Made by a program: the position numbers and the translations under genes. A stretch of 64,000 nucleotides of DNA. Source: Parelaphostrongylus tenuis. Its lineage: Eukaryota; Nematoda; Chromadorea; Rhabditida; Metastrongylidae. Shown in pieces: positions 55,301 to 64,000 of the stretch. The DNA lies in the NCBI GenBank assembly GCA_019055375.1, contig JAHQIW010000671.1, positions 1-64,000 on the forward strand, in the 5' to 3' direction. The notes under the pieces are model-generated. The model was not told where the DNA came from. It did no database searches and worked only from the letters and a program-made list of their open reading frames with translations. Numbering within the stretch: the first letter of the stretch is position 1; each line of letters opens with the position of its first letter.

Positions 55301-58300
55301 GTCTTAGGACTTGTTTAGGAATATGGATTTATATTTTTGTGATAGAGAACTATAAGGGAGTGGAGGAGGAGAGGGGGGGGGGGGGAGAGCTTAATGACTT
55401 CAAACTTAGAGTAAAAAAGATCTATATTAAAGGATTTTTTTTGTGGACAACTATCCAAAACTTCTTCCGTAGCTCAACGATCTTGTACTGTTTAGACTAC
55501 ATTGTGTAACGTTAGCGTTAAGCAATCAGGTTACTAGATGTGTGAAAGAAAAACGAACGTTTGTGAGTCTCATATATAGATTGGATCATATCGCTTACTT
55601 TGCTGCGTTGAGCTTTCCGGTTGAATTTACCCTTCTCGGTGGCTCTCGAGATGAGCAGTTTACTACCGAGTTTATCGATGAAAATGCTCCTCATCCAGTC
55701 CGACATTGGAAGCTCCGAACCGCGAAAGTGCACATTTTGTACCTGTTTGAAAGAAATTTACGCGAAGAAACATCTAACAAGTTTAGTACAGTTTTGGTGA
55801 GGATTTGATGTAACGTCCAAGAACAGGGTGGAACTTCTTTGATCACGGCTGCAAATTCCTAGGGAAAATTACATTAAGGACATTCACCATAACGTATTGA
55901 TCGAATCCTAGTATCATTTTAAGTGAACATTACGTCGTCCATGTTGTGAGTGCTAGGTAGGGACCAATATGAATCATTTTTTTTTCTCTGTTGCTTAATG
56001 GAAAAAGGTCGCGTTGACGGTTGAGTGGACACAATACGTCGACAATGCAGCTATTTTTTGGCGCGAATGGCTGATATACGAAGCTAGAATTTCATTTGAA
56101 CACGGAAGGAGCCCGCATTGACAACCCTTTCGAATCCTAGTTGGATTTTTAGTAAATACGTTTTAGCATCGAAAATGGAGGACGAAGTGCTTCATGCTGA
56201 TTAGTTCATAAGGAATGCGCCATACCTTCGACATCAGTAAAGAATGGTAGAGGTGATTGCATGCATATTCGGCCTATACTAGTGGTGCTCTAACAAGTTA
56301 TCAAGTCAATTCTGATGTTCTCCATCAAATGGTATCGAATTTAGCGCGATTCCGAAGAGATATGAAGCACTTCACCAGCCAGGATGTGACTACAAAGCGG
56401 CTTGTTTTTGAACTGAGAAATATTTATAGCACGTTAAGTGGGACTCACAAAGACTGTGAACATGACCGATAACGTGACCATGGTCATCGTGAACGTCAGA
56501 TATTTCACAATGAGAGGAATAGCGATACTTGTTGGCGGAATGATGTCGATCTGAATAGTTGGAGAATTCGTGGATTCGATTGATTGTAATGTGACAGAAT
56601 GCTTGTTCTTGGATGAATGTTTGAAAAGGTTTCCATCAATTTACTGAATCACAAAACAAGCGTACATTGATGTCAAATTGCCTACGCTGAAATACTGAAC
56701 TGGTGAATCATCCACATTTTTTCTTTTATCGTTGATTCAGAACAATGATTCATTTCTAACGGAAATGACTTTTGTACAAAATAATAGCAGAAGATTGCTC
56801 ACTTCTGTCATTCGTATCTCACAAATTCAAGAAGAAAAAAAAAAGAACAGATGGAACTTTGAAATCAGGGTTGGAAGTATGTGCACAACGAATAAAGAAA
56901 AAAAAGCAAAGAGCTAGTGCGTGATAGTAAAAAAAATATTGCTTGCTGTATAATGGTATTCAGAAGCAAAAAAATTGCTAAGTCTCAGTTGAAGGTCCTC
57001 GTCATCGTGTACAAGAAAATTCGTTATATTTATAAAACTTCCAAAAAAGGTTTACCAATCGTATTAAATACGAGTTTATACCTCACCAGCAGCAAGAAGA
57101 ATACAGTCAACGAGACGAGAATTGAGATACAAAGTTGAATTTTTTGATGGCTTTCGCATGGTAGGTAGAAAACCCATGAAGTGAGTGCGGCCAGCGAGGC
57201 ACACGGTATTACCAAATTCACCGTATAGAACAACTTTTTCCGACGAATTTGTAAATAGTATGTGATGTCGATTGATCTGAAATGTAATAGCGTTATAGTC
57301 ACCACTGCGGGATTTTCCTAAGATTTAAAGCCGCCAAACAGAGTAAAACTCGGCTAGGAGAAAGGCAGCGCAAAGGACGTGGATGGTGCAGTAGAAAAGA
57401 GTGAGCCACCGAGAAGGGTAATCGTAGGTTGGAAGCCTCTCCAGTTCCACATTTTACTGGTATCACAACACTCTTATGTCCAGATCTCACTTCGTACCTT
57501 GCCATTGAAACAGATTTAAGCAGTGAAATAAAAATAAAATTTATCCTTGTGGAGTCGACTTTGGAATGTTAGTACTCTCTAGAAAAATTCATGGAACAAG
57601 ATATTTGTGGAAATTAGTAAAAATAAGAGCTTATTGAGAATGCGATGAATCAGTCGCATCACTATAATTCGATTACAGAACGAAATCGATCTAATGTGTA
57701 AGGATCTTTGTGATGGGCAATTCAGAACCTCAGTCTCGACTTGAACCCGCGTTTCACCATACCGGGGCGTACTGCTAACACTACATCATCGAGGCCGTTG
57801 CTCTTTTATCACTCTTCATGCGGGATGAGATATTGACGTCACGGTTCAGAGTTCTGCATATCACTAATCATTCTTGAAAATATGGTCCTAACATCATAAC
57901 ATTGCATTGAAAGCGATAAAGTGAAAATTTACGGTAGATTCTATGTCAATCTGATTACTACAACTCGTGTCAGAATCTCGTGAAGTATTTACTTCAAATT
58001 TAGGGCGCTATGTACAAAATGGCTTAGTATTGAATCTTCATAAATAGATAACTAAAAAGAATAAACATCAACCTGAATGGGCAAGAGATTGGACGCGAAG
58101 TTTGCCTAAAATTGGGAGCTATGCAAATTCATAGACTTTTTTTTGAAGTTGGTAACTATCACTCGAGGAATCTCAGACAGCTAACAGTTTAAAGGATAGC
58201 AAGTCAACGTCTGATTCTCTTGGAAAATCTAGCAACAAATTGATCACCAAGAAACTATGGAGGCGTCGGTTTGTCTTGGATGCGGGATCGGATTGATGGT

Positions 58301-60163
58301 TTCGTGAACTATGGGCACTCAGAGTCATCATCTATATGTTTCTTTTTTCGATAAATGCGATAAAAACTGAAGAATACTCGTTGCAAACTAGTAAGTGTCG
58401 AAAGGTTACGTGGACGTTCCGTTGACAGGTAGAACTTACGGATAATCGCAGCAGGGATACCATTTTTCATGGCGAGTGCCGAGCACCGAGAGCAGATCCC
58501 ATTCGACAGATTCCTTGAAACCGTCAGGTATACAATATATATCAAAGAGAAAGGTAAGAAAAGAAAGCAACCAGCGAATAAATGATTCTGAAAGTGAGAA
58601 GGTGTCTGTAATTGATGAAGTTGATTCAAGATTTGTAGCGAACCTGAAAGCCGGAGACATCGACACCCATTTGTACATCCCATTCGCTCTCATTGTTGTG
58701 CACTGCATAGCGCACGTCATCGGAGAGTAACTGAAGAACTGTCAAATTTCCATTCGTATTTTATAGCAACTTCTTGTTAGCTGCGACGTTCACTTATCAA
58801 TAACAGTATTAACTGACCGTAACTGATGGAAATCATTTTCAATTTATCTCACAACAGCACAGCTAAGTTGAAAAAATTTTTTTCTACGTATCTAGTTTCA
58901 GATGAAGATGTAAATGGATTTGCGAACGAGTTCGTTGTTTTTACTGTGACAAATTGAACTTGTATTTCGTTATTACTATTTGAGCCAACATGCCATGTGG
59001 TCCGTTGACATGGGCTGACTTATAGAGTCCGATACACGTGTTTCGACCTTGACGGTCTCGTCAGTCGGGCAGTTACTCTTCGTCGTTATCCACTCCACTC
59101 GGGGCCCTCAGTCTCTTGTACTAAGGTAGGCGACGACGAACATTTTACACTGTATGTCAGGTAATGAGGAGATATGTTGAAATTTGAGCGTGGTCTTAGG
59201 AAAACACTCGAAACGTAAGGTATGATATACTGAAGATACCAGCCAAGAGCAATCGAGTGTACAACACTGTGTTCGGTGAGAATCTCACCTAACATACACT
59301 GTAAAATGTTCGTCGTCGCCTACTCTTAGTATAAGGAGACTGAGCGCCCCGAGAGGATTGGCCAAAGACAAATGGTAACTGCCCGGCTGACGAGACCGTC
59401 AAGGTCGAAACACGTGTACAGGGCTCTATAAGTCAGCCCCATGTAACAGACCACATGACATGTTGGCTCAAATAATAATAGCGAGAAATGCTTAAGTTTG
59501 AGCGTGGTCTTGAAAAACAGTCGAAGCGAAAGGTGATATATTTTTATGCATTTATCATACACCGGCATAATTTATGCATGTGTGAGCGTTTTTGCATATG
59601 TAGGGATTATATAGTGAATTCTGATTGGGGAAAGTCTACAGTCAGGCGAATAGGAAACGTATGGGAGGCGGCTCGGGGTCTATTCTAAGAAATGAGATCC
59701 AGTGTACATTGCGTACATAGGCAAGTGACAACTTCTATCACATTTAAAGCTTATGAAAACATAACAAGCTGCTCCCAAGGTGGCGGGTTTTTGACGCATT
59801 GAATGAGATAAATGGAGACTTCACACTGATGCTCACTAGAATCTTATAAACAAGAACAGTTTCACAGGTGAAGCATCAGAAAAATAATTCAGCGAATACT
59901 CTCCTTTTCTAATTTCTTCTCTCTGGCCTATGCGGTTGTTAGAACCAGGCAACAGATGGCGACAAATTCAAACCATGACGGACGTTTCAAGCATAATTTC
60001 TTGCCTTTAAACATGAACGTTTAACACTGACGTGCATAAGATCGAGTTGAGTTCCACTGTATGTCCAACTGCCAAATTTCAGCTCGCACTGCTGGACATC
60101 GTATGGATACCATTCAATGTTGATAGTACAGAACGAGTGATAGACCACTGGCGGCTCCCACGT
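52210..60163 (-). CDS. Nicotinic acetylcholine receptor alpha-type subunit (partial, exons in introns-rich gene)
   Basis: Seven exons on the minus strand code a Cys-loop receptor subunit: 60,163-60,032 (Cys loop), 58,513-58,440 (loop C with vicinal cysteines), 57,276-57,087 (M1-M2), 56,550-56,449 (M2 end-M3), 55,742-55,599 (start of cytoplasmic loop), 53,168-53,003 (end of loop) and 52,331-52,210 (C-terminus, TAG). An eighth, 55,023-54,827, is possible. Phases agree at the four junctions from loop C to the cytoplasmic loop. The protein is a pentameric ligand-gated cation channel subunit at synapses or muscle; the YxCC pair marks it as alpha type. Its text ([17 protein letters not shown]) is close to levamisole-receptor-group subunits, which is as far as I will name it. 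Missing by eye: N-terminal ligand-binding exons and the M4 exon between 52,332 and 53,002. Odd features: Gln where the intermediate-ring Glu is usual before M2, and Ile-Asp for Ala-Glu after M2. Introns hold SINE B, SINE C and a hammerhead element. Confidence 0.9.
53003..53168 (-). CDS. nAChR exon, distal cytoplasmic loop
   Basis: Acceptor 'ttaacatttcag' ends at 53,169; donor 'gtaggc' begins at 53,002. 166 bp: one base then 55 codons. It contains [20 protein letters not shown], matching the amphipathic helix (AIxSIxYIAxxLR...) that precedes M4 in these subunits. The preceding part is basic and Ser/Arg-rich. Ends in phase 0, so an M4 exon of length 3n+1 must lie between it and 52,331. Confidence 0.85.
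53785..54053 (-). mobile_element. tRNA-derived SINE, family C, in a receptor intron
   Basis: On the plus strand the inverse body is seen: 'cattcgtctttag', 'gaggtgagtgaatgcatatc', 'ctttacaatgactta', 'cagtgctgcctgtcctttca', then the head with 'cgaaaccgaaccaacgacct' and 'gaggatttctaaccattgcg'. Co-linear with 30,131-30,440. A second partial head with 'gtggatcgaaccagagcctt' and 'ctctcaaccactgcgctac' lies at 53,660-53,732. Confidence 0.75.
54827..55023 (-). CDS. Possible nAChR exon, middle of cytoplasmic loop
   Basis: Acceptor 'taccattttcag' ends at 55,024, donor 'gtaaat' begins at 54,826. One frame is open throughout: [20 protein letters not shown], then [17 protein letters not shown] and KSVKPDTT. 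It is lysine-rich and coding-like, but the phases do not match the neighbouring exons directly (needs two bases before, leaves one after), so at least one more exon would be required. I cannot exclude an unrelated coding relic. Confidence 0.4.
55599..55742 (-). CDS. nAChR exon, after M3
   Basis: Acceptor 'aatttctttcaaacag' ends at 55,743, donor 'gtaagc' begins at 55,598. 48 codons in phase 0: [20 protein letters not shown], then [20 protein letters not shown]. It matches the family's VLNxHFRxPxTHxMxxWVRxxFLxxLP block. The usual Pro of RxP is Ser here. Confidence 0.92.
56449..56550 (-). CDS. nAChR exon, end of M2 to M3
   Basis: Acceptor 'caactattcag' ends at 56,551, donor 'gtgagt' begins at 56,448. 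34 codons: [20 protein letters not shown] then [14 protein letters not shown]. The IIPPTS motif and hydrophobic M3 are diagnostic. The residues joining M2 are Ile-Asp instead of the common Ala-Glu, so the outer charge is kept by Asp. The plus-strand frame 56,257-56,472 overlaps its end and is a shadow. Confidence 0.93.
57087..57276 (-). CDS. nAChR exon, M1 and M2
   Basis: Acceptor 'attacatttcag' ends at 57,277, donor 'gtgagg' begins at 57,086. 190 bp joins the previous exon within a Pro codon (CC+A), giving [28 protein letters not shown], then [20 protein letters not shown] and [10 protein letters not shown]1 has the VIPC motif. In the M1-M2 loop, where SGEK supplies the intermediate-ring Glu in most subunits, this one has SHQK, a Gln. 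Confidence 0.95.
57735..57797 (-). mobile_element. tRNA-derived SINE, family B, in a receptor intron
   Basis: Minus strand GCCTCGATGATGTAGTGTTA (head) and 'gaaacgcgggttcaagtcga' (box B). 5' GCCTCGA and 3' TCGAG partly pair. Confidence 0.65.
58440..58513 (-). CDS. nAChR exon, loop C with vicinal cysteines
   Basis: Donor 'gtaagt' begins at 58,439. The frame reads [17 protein letters not shown] then WYPCCDYP, with the YxCC vicinal pair of alpha subunits. Splice phase into the M1 exon fits exactly. The 5' edge is uncertain: the nearest AG in frame is 'tttcaag' (to 58,514), giving 74 bp, but the frame stays open upstream through [11 protein letters not shown], which also resembles the family (YIPxGEWD), so the true acceptor may be further up or non-canonical. 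Confidence 0.85.
59027..59070 (-). ncRNA. Intronic hammerhead ribozyme motif, sense to the receptor gene
   Basis: Minus strand: stem I GCCCGA with TCGGAC (five of six paired), core CTGACGA, stem II GACC-GTCAA-GGTC (four Watson-Crick pairs), core GAAA, stem III ACACGTGT, cleavage triplet GTA. No core lesion. The receptor pre-mRNA is transcribed from the same strand, so it would contain this ribozyme in sense orientation. Confidence 0.8.
59381..59424 (+). ncRNA. Hammerhead ribozyme motif with intact core, antisense to the receptor gene
   Basis: Stem I GCCCGG with CAGGGC (five of six paired), core CTGACGA (59,387-59,393), stem II GACC-GTCAA-GGTC, core GAAA (59,407-59,410), stem III ACACGTGT, cleavage base A at 59,418. 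It is the inverse partner of 59,027-59,070, 310 bp away. Confidence 0.82.
60032..60163 (-). CDS. nAChR exon, Cys loop
   Basis: Acceptor 'gagtttttttccag' ends at 60,164, donor 'gtcagt' begins at 60,031. 44 codons: [12 protein letters not shown], then [14 protein letters not shown] and [18 protein letters not shown]. The two cysteines are separated by 13 residues, the signature Cys loop, and WxPP plus FGSWTY are family landmarks. Exons for the preceding 110 or so residues of the ligand-binding domain were not found up to the window end. Confidence 0.95.
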
Positions 60164-60929
60164 CTGGAAAAAAACTCTACACAACTGTTCTATTCACACT
60201 ATGCGGTTTCATAATGGATGGTTCATAAATCAATTCAACAAAAAATAACTATTGAACAAAGAGAAAAAAGAGACGCGAATGTTATGGAGTAATCATTCAT
60301 GTTATAGATTTGTTACTAGTGACTTTTTCTGGAACTTCACATCGAGATCAGTTTATTTCGACTTCAGAAACATTAGAAAGAGAATGTCTCTCAGGCAATA
60401 CGTGTATGAGTCCACAGAAATATATCCATTCTGATCGATCCTATATAACATAGAGCATCCAAGGGTGGTCAATTTTTGGAAAAGAAGCCATGGACTCCAT
60501 TTACAGCACCGTAGAGGTGAGTAAATGCTTCTTTATTTCAAACAATGGCTTATAGTAGTGTGTCGATCTGTTAACTCAGTATTCGGAACCGACTTCCCTT
60601 CGACTTCATTATAACTGATCAATCATATTTTGAGTACTCTTCACGTTGTCTACCATCCAGTTCGACCTTACAAAAAAGGCACTTTTAGCCTGTCTTCGAA
60701 GTTTGAGTAGTCATTGCGATAGCTTGAATTTCGAAAATTTTAGAAATGTACTTTCATCTCTGAAGAGGCCTCTCTGGTAAGCTGTAACAGCAAAAATTAA
60801 ATTATGTTTCTCATTTATAGATTTCTTGCTAAACAAACTTTTCATTTAAACTTTTAGTATCCATTTAGCTAGCGTAAAGTTGACGACTGCAATCATTTAA
60901 TTTGGTTTTGGAAAGGACTACTTACTTAC

Positions 60930-61033
60930 GCTGTGAGAACCAAGAAAAGATTGGGTTTCGCAAATGCCACCGTCAAAAAGCGCGAAAGTTTGATGCCAAT
61001 GCCGCTCTGCGCGAAACTTAATTTTCTTTTCAT
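60930..61033 (-). CDS. Candidate first exon with signal-like N-terminus
   Basis: ATG at 61,033-61,031, then 34 codons and two bases to a strong donor 'gtaagtaag' at 60,929. The peptide is basic then hydrophobic: MKRKLSFAQSGIGIK, then LSRFLTVAFAKPNLFLVLT. This could be a signal peptide or a first membrane segment. It is on the receptor strand 0.77 kb upstream of the Cys-loop exon, but no ligand-binding exons lie between, so a link to the receptor is only a guess. Confidence 0.4.
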
Positions 61034-61039
61034 TGCTAC

Positions 61040-62190
61040 AGTGCAATGAAAAGTCCTTTAAAAAATCAAAAGTCATTAGAATAAATGAGATTCAGGCTAT
61101 TGAATGACTATTGAAAGGTCAAAGAGAAAGCTTTGCTCACGGAGAAAATGTCTGAATGAGAAACATAATTTTATTTTTGATGGTATAGAACGTTAAAGAG
61201 GTTATTTCAAAAACAAAGCATATTTTGAAACCTCGAGATTAATGCTATCGAGTAGCTACTAAGACTTGGAAAAATCTAAATAACTCGTTTTCCCCGAGAG
61301 GTCAAAGCGCAGCTGATAACGGAGAAGTACCAAGTTTTCTTTGCTAAAAGAACGTGTAGCACAAGGTTGTTAACAAAATTTTCTATTCGGCTAACGCTCC
61401 GACGGGTTTCCTCCAATAAATTACAGCCTTCTGTAGGACGGAATACTTGGTAAAACATAAACTCATTTGGCAATCACCATTTGACAACCGTGTTGCATAG
61501 GAAAGGATCGCCAAGTGAGGTTCCCCGCCGAAGAACATTCAGCTCGATCGGCAACAAAGACGGAAATCAAAAATCACAAAGTAAAAACGGCTGTAGGGGT
61601 CGTTGAATGTTCGGCTCTGAAAAAGGCGAAATGCGTCGAAATGTTATCCTAATAAAAATTTTACGTCAGAAACCTCGTGTTACAGGCTTAACAAAAAAAC
61701 TTTCAATCCAGTGTTTTTGTTGGTACAAATAAGTCTAAGATTAATGTGCCCACCCTGGAGAGGTGTTACTCTAAGTAAGCCCAAGCTACAGAATAGAACT
61801 ATTGACCGGTTCACAGCCTAATGCAAGGCAACGATTGAGCTGCAAGTGTGTCTATGAAAAAACATGCGTCGTTTTGTACCGATTATTTAATTTGGGCAAA
61901 ACGCAAGCGGTCATCATTATGAACAGTTTCGATATGTGAATTAAGAATCCCAAAGCCTTGCAAAATAGTTCAAAGGAATCTATAGATACAGAATAGACCG
62001 AATTTCCTTTACAAAAAAGCCTACTTAACCACAGCAATTTCTGATCAGAATCAAGTGAAGTTCTCCCCACTAGTGTGGACTTCTTTTCACCCTGATGTGA
62101 GCTTATAACTTACCTAATTGTGGGACTGTCACTTCCACCGGCCACCTGCATCATCTGTATCAGTTATCGTCACATTAATTGTCGAGTAAC
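61040..62190. other. No established gene
   Basis: A minus-strand open frame at 61,276-61,473 and a CTGAAAA...GAAATG phrase at 61,617-61,640 (third copy of the hammerhead-like phrase at 9,147 and 15,793) may be parts of one decayed retroelement. Nothing else seen. Confidence 0.4.
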
Positions 62191-62199
62191 TACTCGAGC

Positions 62200-62990
62200 G
62201 GGAACTATGAACATATCCACTTTTCCATATCGCGTGCAAAAGTGGCCCAGTGGATACTCCTAGCTCTAGGGTTCGTAGAGCATCATGTATTTCTTCTATG
62301 CCTTCCGTGAAGATATCGGACCATCGGGTTAGTGATCTGCCTGTAGAGCGCATGATATCAGCGAGAAATCTAGTCCGCAACGACTCTCGCCCATCAGTTG
62401 TCATGAAGCGCATCACGTATCCAGCTTACTTTATTTCCGATATCTTGACGTGTAGAACGGCGTCTTTGATTTTCGATCGCTGACATAGGTCGGAACTTCG
62501 GATCCTTTCTCTCATTCGCGAAATACAGGATACTCTCAGCATCGATCTTGCAACTGCACGTTCAATAGCGCCAAGTGATTTTTGTCCTGCTTACGTAGCG
62601 ACCAGGTTTCTGCTGCATACGTTAGGACAGGGATGACTGTCGAGTCGAAAAGGTGGGCACGGAGTCGGATGTTTTGCGATGCTCTTAGACGCCTCCCTAA
62701 GTCGCTCGTTTCCTCCTGCTCAACTCTGGAGCTAGGTCGTTGCATGATCGTGATTTCACGACCTAGATAGACGACACTGGAGCATTCGGAGATTGTTCGT
62801 TTCGTTGAGCGTGAATGGTGGCATCCAAAATCGTCCCGTGCCTCATGGACGTCGTTTTCGTTTGATTTAGTTGAAGGCCAGTCTTTTCACAGGCGTTGTC
62901 GAAAATCGGTCACATTCGTTCCGCTTGGCTGATGCTTGGTGTTTTGAGGAAGATATCATCAGTAAAGCGAAGATGGTTTAATTGTCAGTC
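62200..62990 (-). pseudogene. RTE-type reverse transcriptase relic with catalytic Asp-Asp
   Basis: Minus strand: NHLRFTDDIFLKTPSISQAE with the catalytic DD of the palm (usually FADD), a stop, PIFDNACEKTGLQLNQTKT, then after a frameshift SECSSVVYLGREI. A later frame has LRAHLFDSTVIPVLTYAAET and WSLRKQDKNHLALLN, and the last one MMRFMTTDGRESLRTRFLAD with TGRSLTRWSDIFTEGIEEIH. These are the consecutive conserved blocks of nematode RTE polymerases from domain 5 to the C-terminus. At least four stops or shifts; dead. Confidence 0.85.
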
Positions 62991-62999
62991 GTTCATAGA

Positions 63000-64000
63000 T
63001 TCGGATAATCGCGTTTTCTATTCTTTGTATTGAAACACAGCTCAGTCTCAGTTTGAAAAAAGAGAGATCATTGAAGCAAAATTGAAGTTATAAAGGGTGT
63101 AAAAAAATCGAACAGAAATGAAAACAATGCAGCATGATTGCTGTCGACAAGATGTCTCCTCAATGAAATTTTATAGTTCGGAGGAGAGAAGTTCCTGTTG
63201 AACATGCAACCTCACTTTTGTAAGCTACACAGGTACCGAACAGACATTTAATGCTTCAGAAAATTAATCTTTTCTTAACCATCTATAATATTAGCACTCT
63301 GTGGAGAGTCCGATCACCGTACTCTCCACGCGGCTATGTAAGCAATCCATAAGCTGATAAACGCTTTTGCTAGATAGGTAGAAAACAGTGTAGGACGTGG
63401 TACTTTAGATGAAAAGTTTCTCTAAATATAAGAGACTGTGTAACGACTGCTCAATCGGAGCTGTGATCGTTAAGGGGGATAATAATACCTAAGGAATGGG
63501 TAGCACAGTGGTAAAGATGCCGTTTATCACAAGCAGGATGCTGTTTCACTATTTATCGGGTTAAGTATGCTTCTTAAATCTACTGAACTCAAGAATTTGG
63601 TACCGGATTTAGATGGAAGAAGCTTCCTCCACTTGATCCACTTGGGCATCTTAGCACACCTATATGAAATGTACAGATAGAGTAGACTTAACTATGTGAA
63701 AAATTCGAAGACTCTCCTAGATAAGGATGCGAGAAAACTAATAAGTTGCATGGAGTGCTGAGTTGTCGCACACATAGATAATGTGGTGGCAGGTCACGAA
63801 AAAAATCACACTACCGACTGTTCTCGAATTTGGTGTGAAATACTGAAAGTAGTGCCTTCTCCTGTATCACAATTAAGAGGGAGAATACTTTTTGAATTCG
63901 ATTGTAGCGCTTCCCCAAGTGGGTTATGTTGGCTCACGAATTGAAGAGACACTGTGTTGTGATATCTACAGCAAAACACAAAGAAAGCGATGCTTACACA
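63000..64000. other. No gene seen
   Basis: A possible SINE head 'gaatgggtagcacagtggta' at 63,495-63,514 is the only pattern noted. Receptor 5' exons, if collinear, are not recognisable here. Confidence 0.4.

Larger units (their letters stand above)
58975..59545. mobile_element. Foldback element, hammerhead family 1, inside the nAChR gene
   Basis: Left arm 'gagccaacatgccatgtggt' to 'tgggctgacttatagag', right arm 'ctctataagtcagcccca' to 'accacatgacatgttggctc' (ending about 59,470), inverse copies. Both arms carry a hammerhead with intact core. The spacer includes 'aggagatatgttgaaatttg' and 'gcgtggtctt', the latter repeated after the right arm. The element lies in the intron between the Cys-loop and loop C exons. 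Confidence 0.88.

Noticed and set aside
55368..55386. Long G run in a plus-strand open frame
   Set aside because: Low-complexity, in a receptor intron; likely slippage or consensus artefact.
57299..57505. Minus-strand open frame directly upstream of the M1-M2 exon
   Set aside because: It lies in the intron before a good acceptor at 57,277; the text does not match a receptor.
62955..62975. CTGATGA in the RTE relic
   Set aside because: It is the codons for Thr-Asp-Asp of the reverse transcriptase active site, with no second core block.

Overview
The window is nematode nuclear DNA, most likely from a strongylid hookworm of the Ancylostoma type. The reasons are a nicotinic acetylcholine receptor gene with nematode-style short exons, a two-exon ribosomal protein L41 gene behind a trans-splice-like acceptor, a nematode-type profilin, mariner relics whose terminal repeats and transposase resemble hookworm bandit/Hsmar1, and many RTE-type reverse transcriptase tails. 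Genes are sparse; most of the 64 kb is intron and decayed repeat.

Layout. 1-5,260: sequence unlike the rest, with higher GC, a C/A-rich stretch and a G-run-rich stretch; no gene seen and quality is suspect. 5.5-16.9 kb: mariner and RTE relics, tRNA-derived SINEs and three small tandem arrays, plus one convincing terminal exon of an unidentified gene (12,630-12,762, minus). 17-30 kb: inverted-repeat (foldback) elements with hammerhead ribozyme motifs, and two exons of an unidentified plus-strand gene (28,315-28,611). 30-41 kb: nearly featureless. 41-42.4 kb: a mariner element with about 220-bp terminal inverted repeats, then an intronless profilin with two one-base frame breaks. 42.9-45.5 kb: six tandem units of about 430 bp, each with a short hairpin. 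46.4-49.2 kb: a decayed 30-33 bp minisatellite interrupted by SINEs and hammerhead elements. 49.3-49.9 kb: a MADE1-like mariner MITE next to the L41 gene. 52.2-60.2 kb: the receptor gene on the minus strand. 62.2-63 kb: an RTE reverse transcriptase relic.

Main discovery candidate: three sequence families of foldback elements (at 21.7, 28.8, 46.7, 47.5, 51.7 and 59.0 kb; at 8.2 and 14.6 kb; at 17.4 kb). Most carry type-I hammerhead motifs, in the better-preserved pairs one per arm and facing outward. The families differ in primary sequence, but all fit the hammerhead core, their stems are kept by compensating changes, and stem III is self-complementary, as in the dimer-active hammerheads of Penelope-like retroelements. 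One pair with intact cores lies inside an intron of the receptor gene, one member in the sense direction of its pre-mRNA.

Limits: everything is from reading by eye. Exons for most of the receptor's ligand-binding domain and for M4 were not located, and edges of repeats are approximate.
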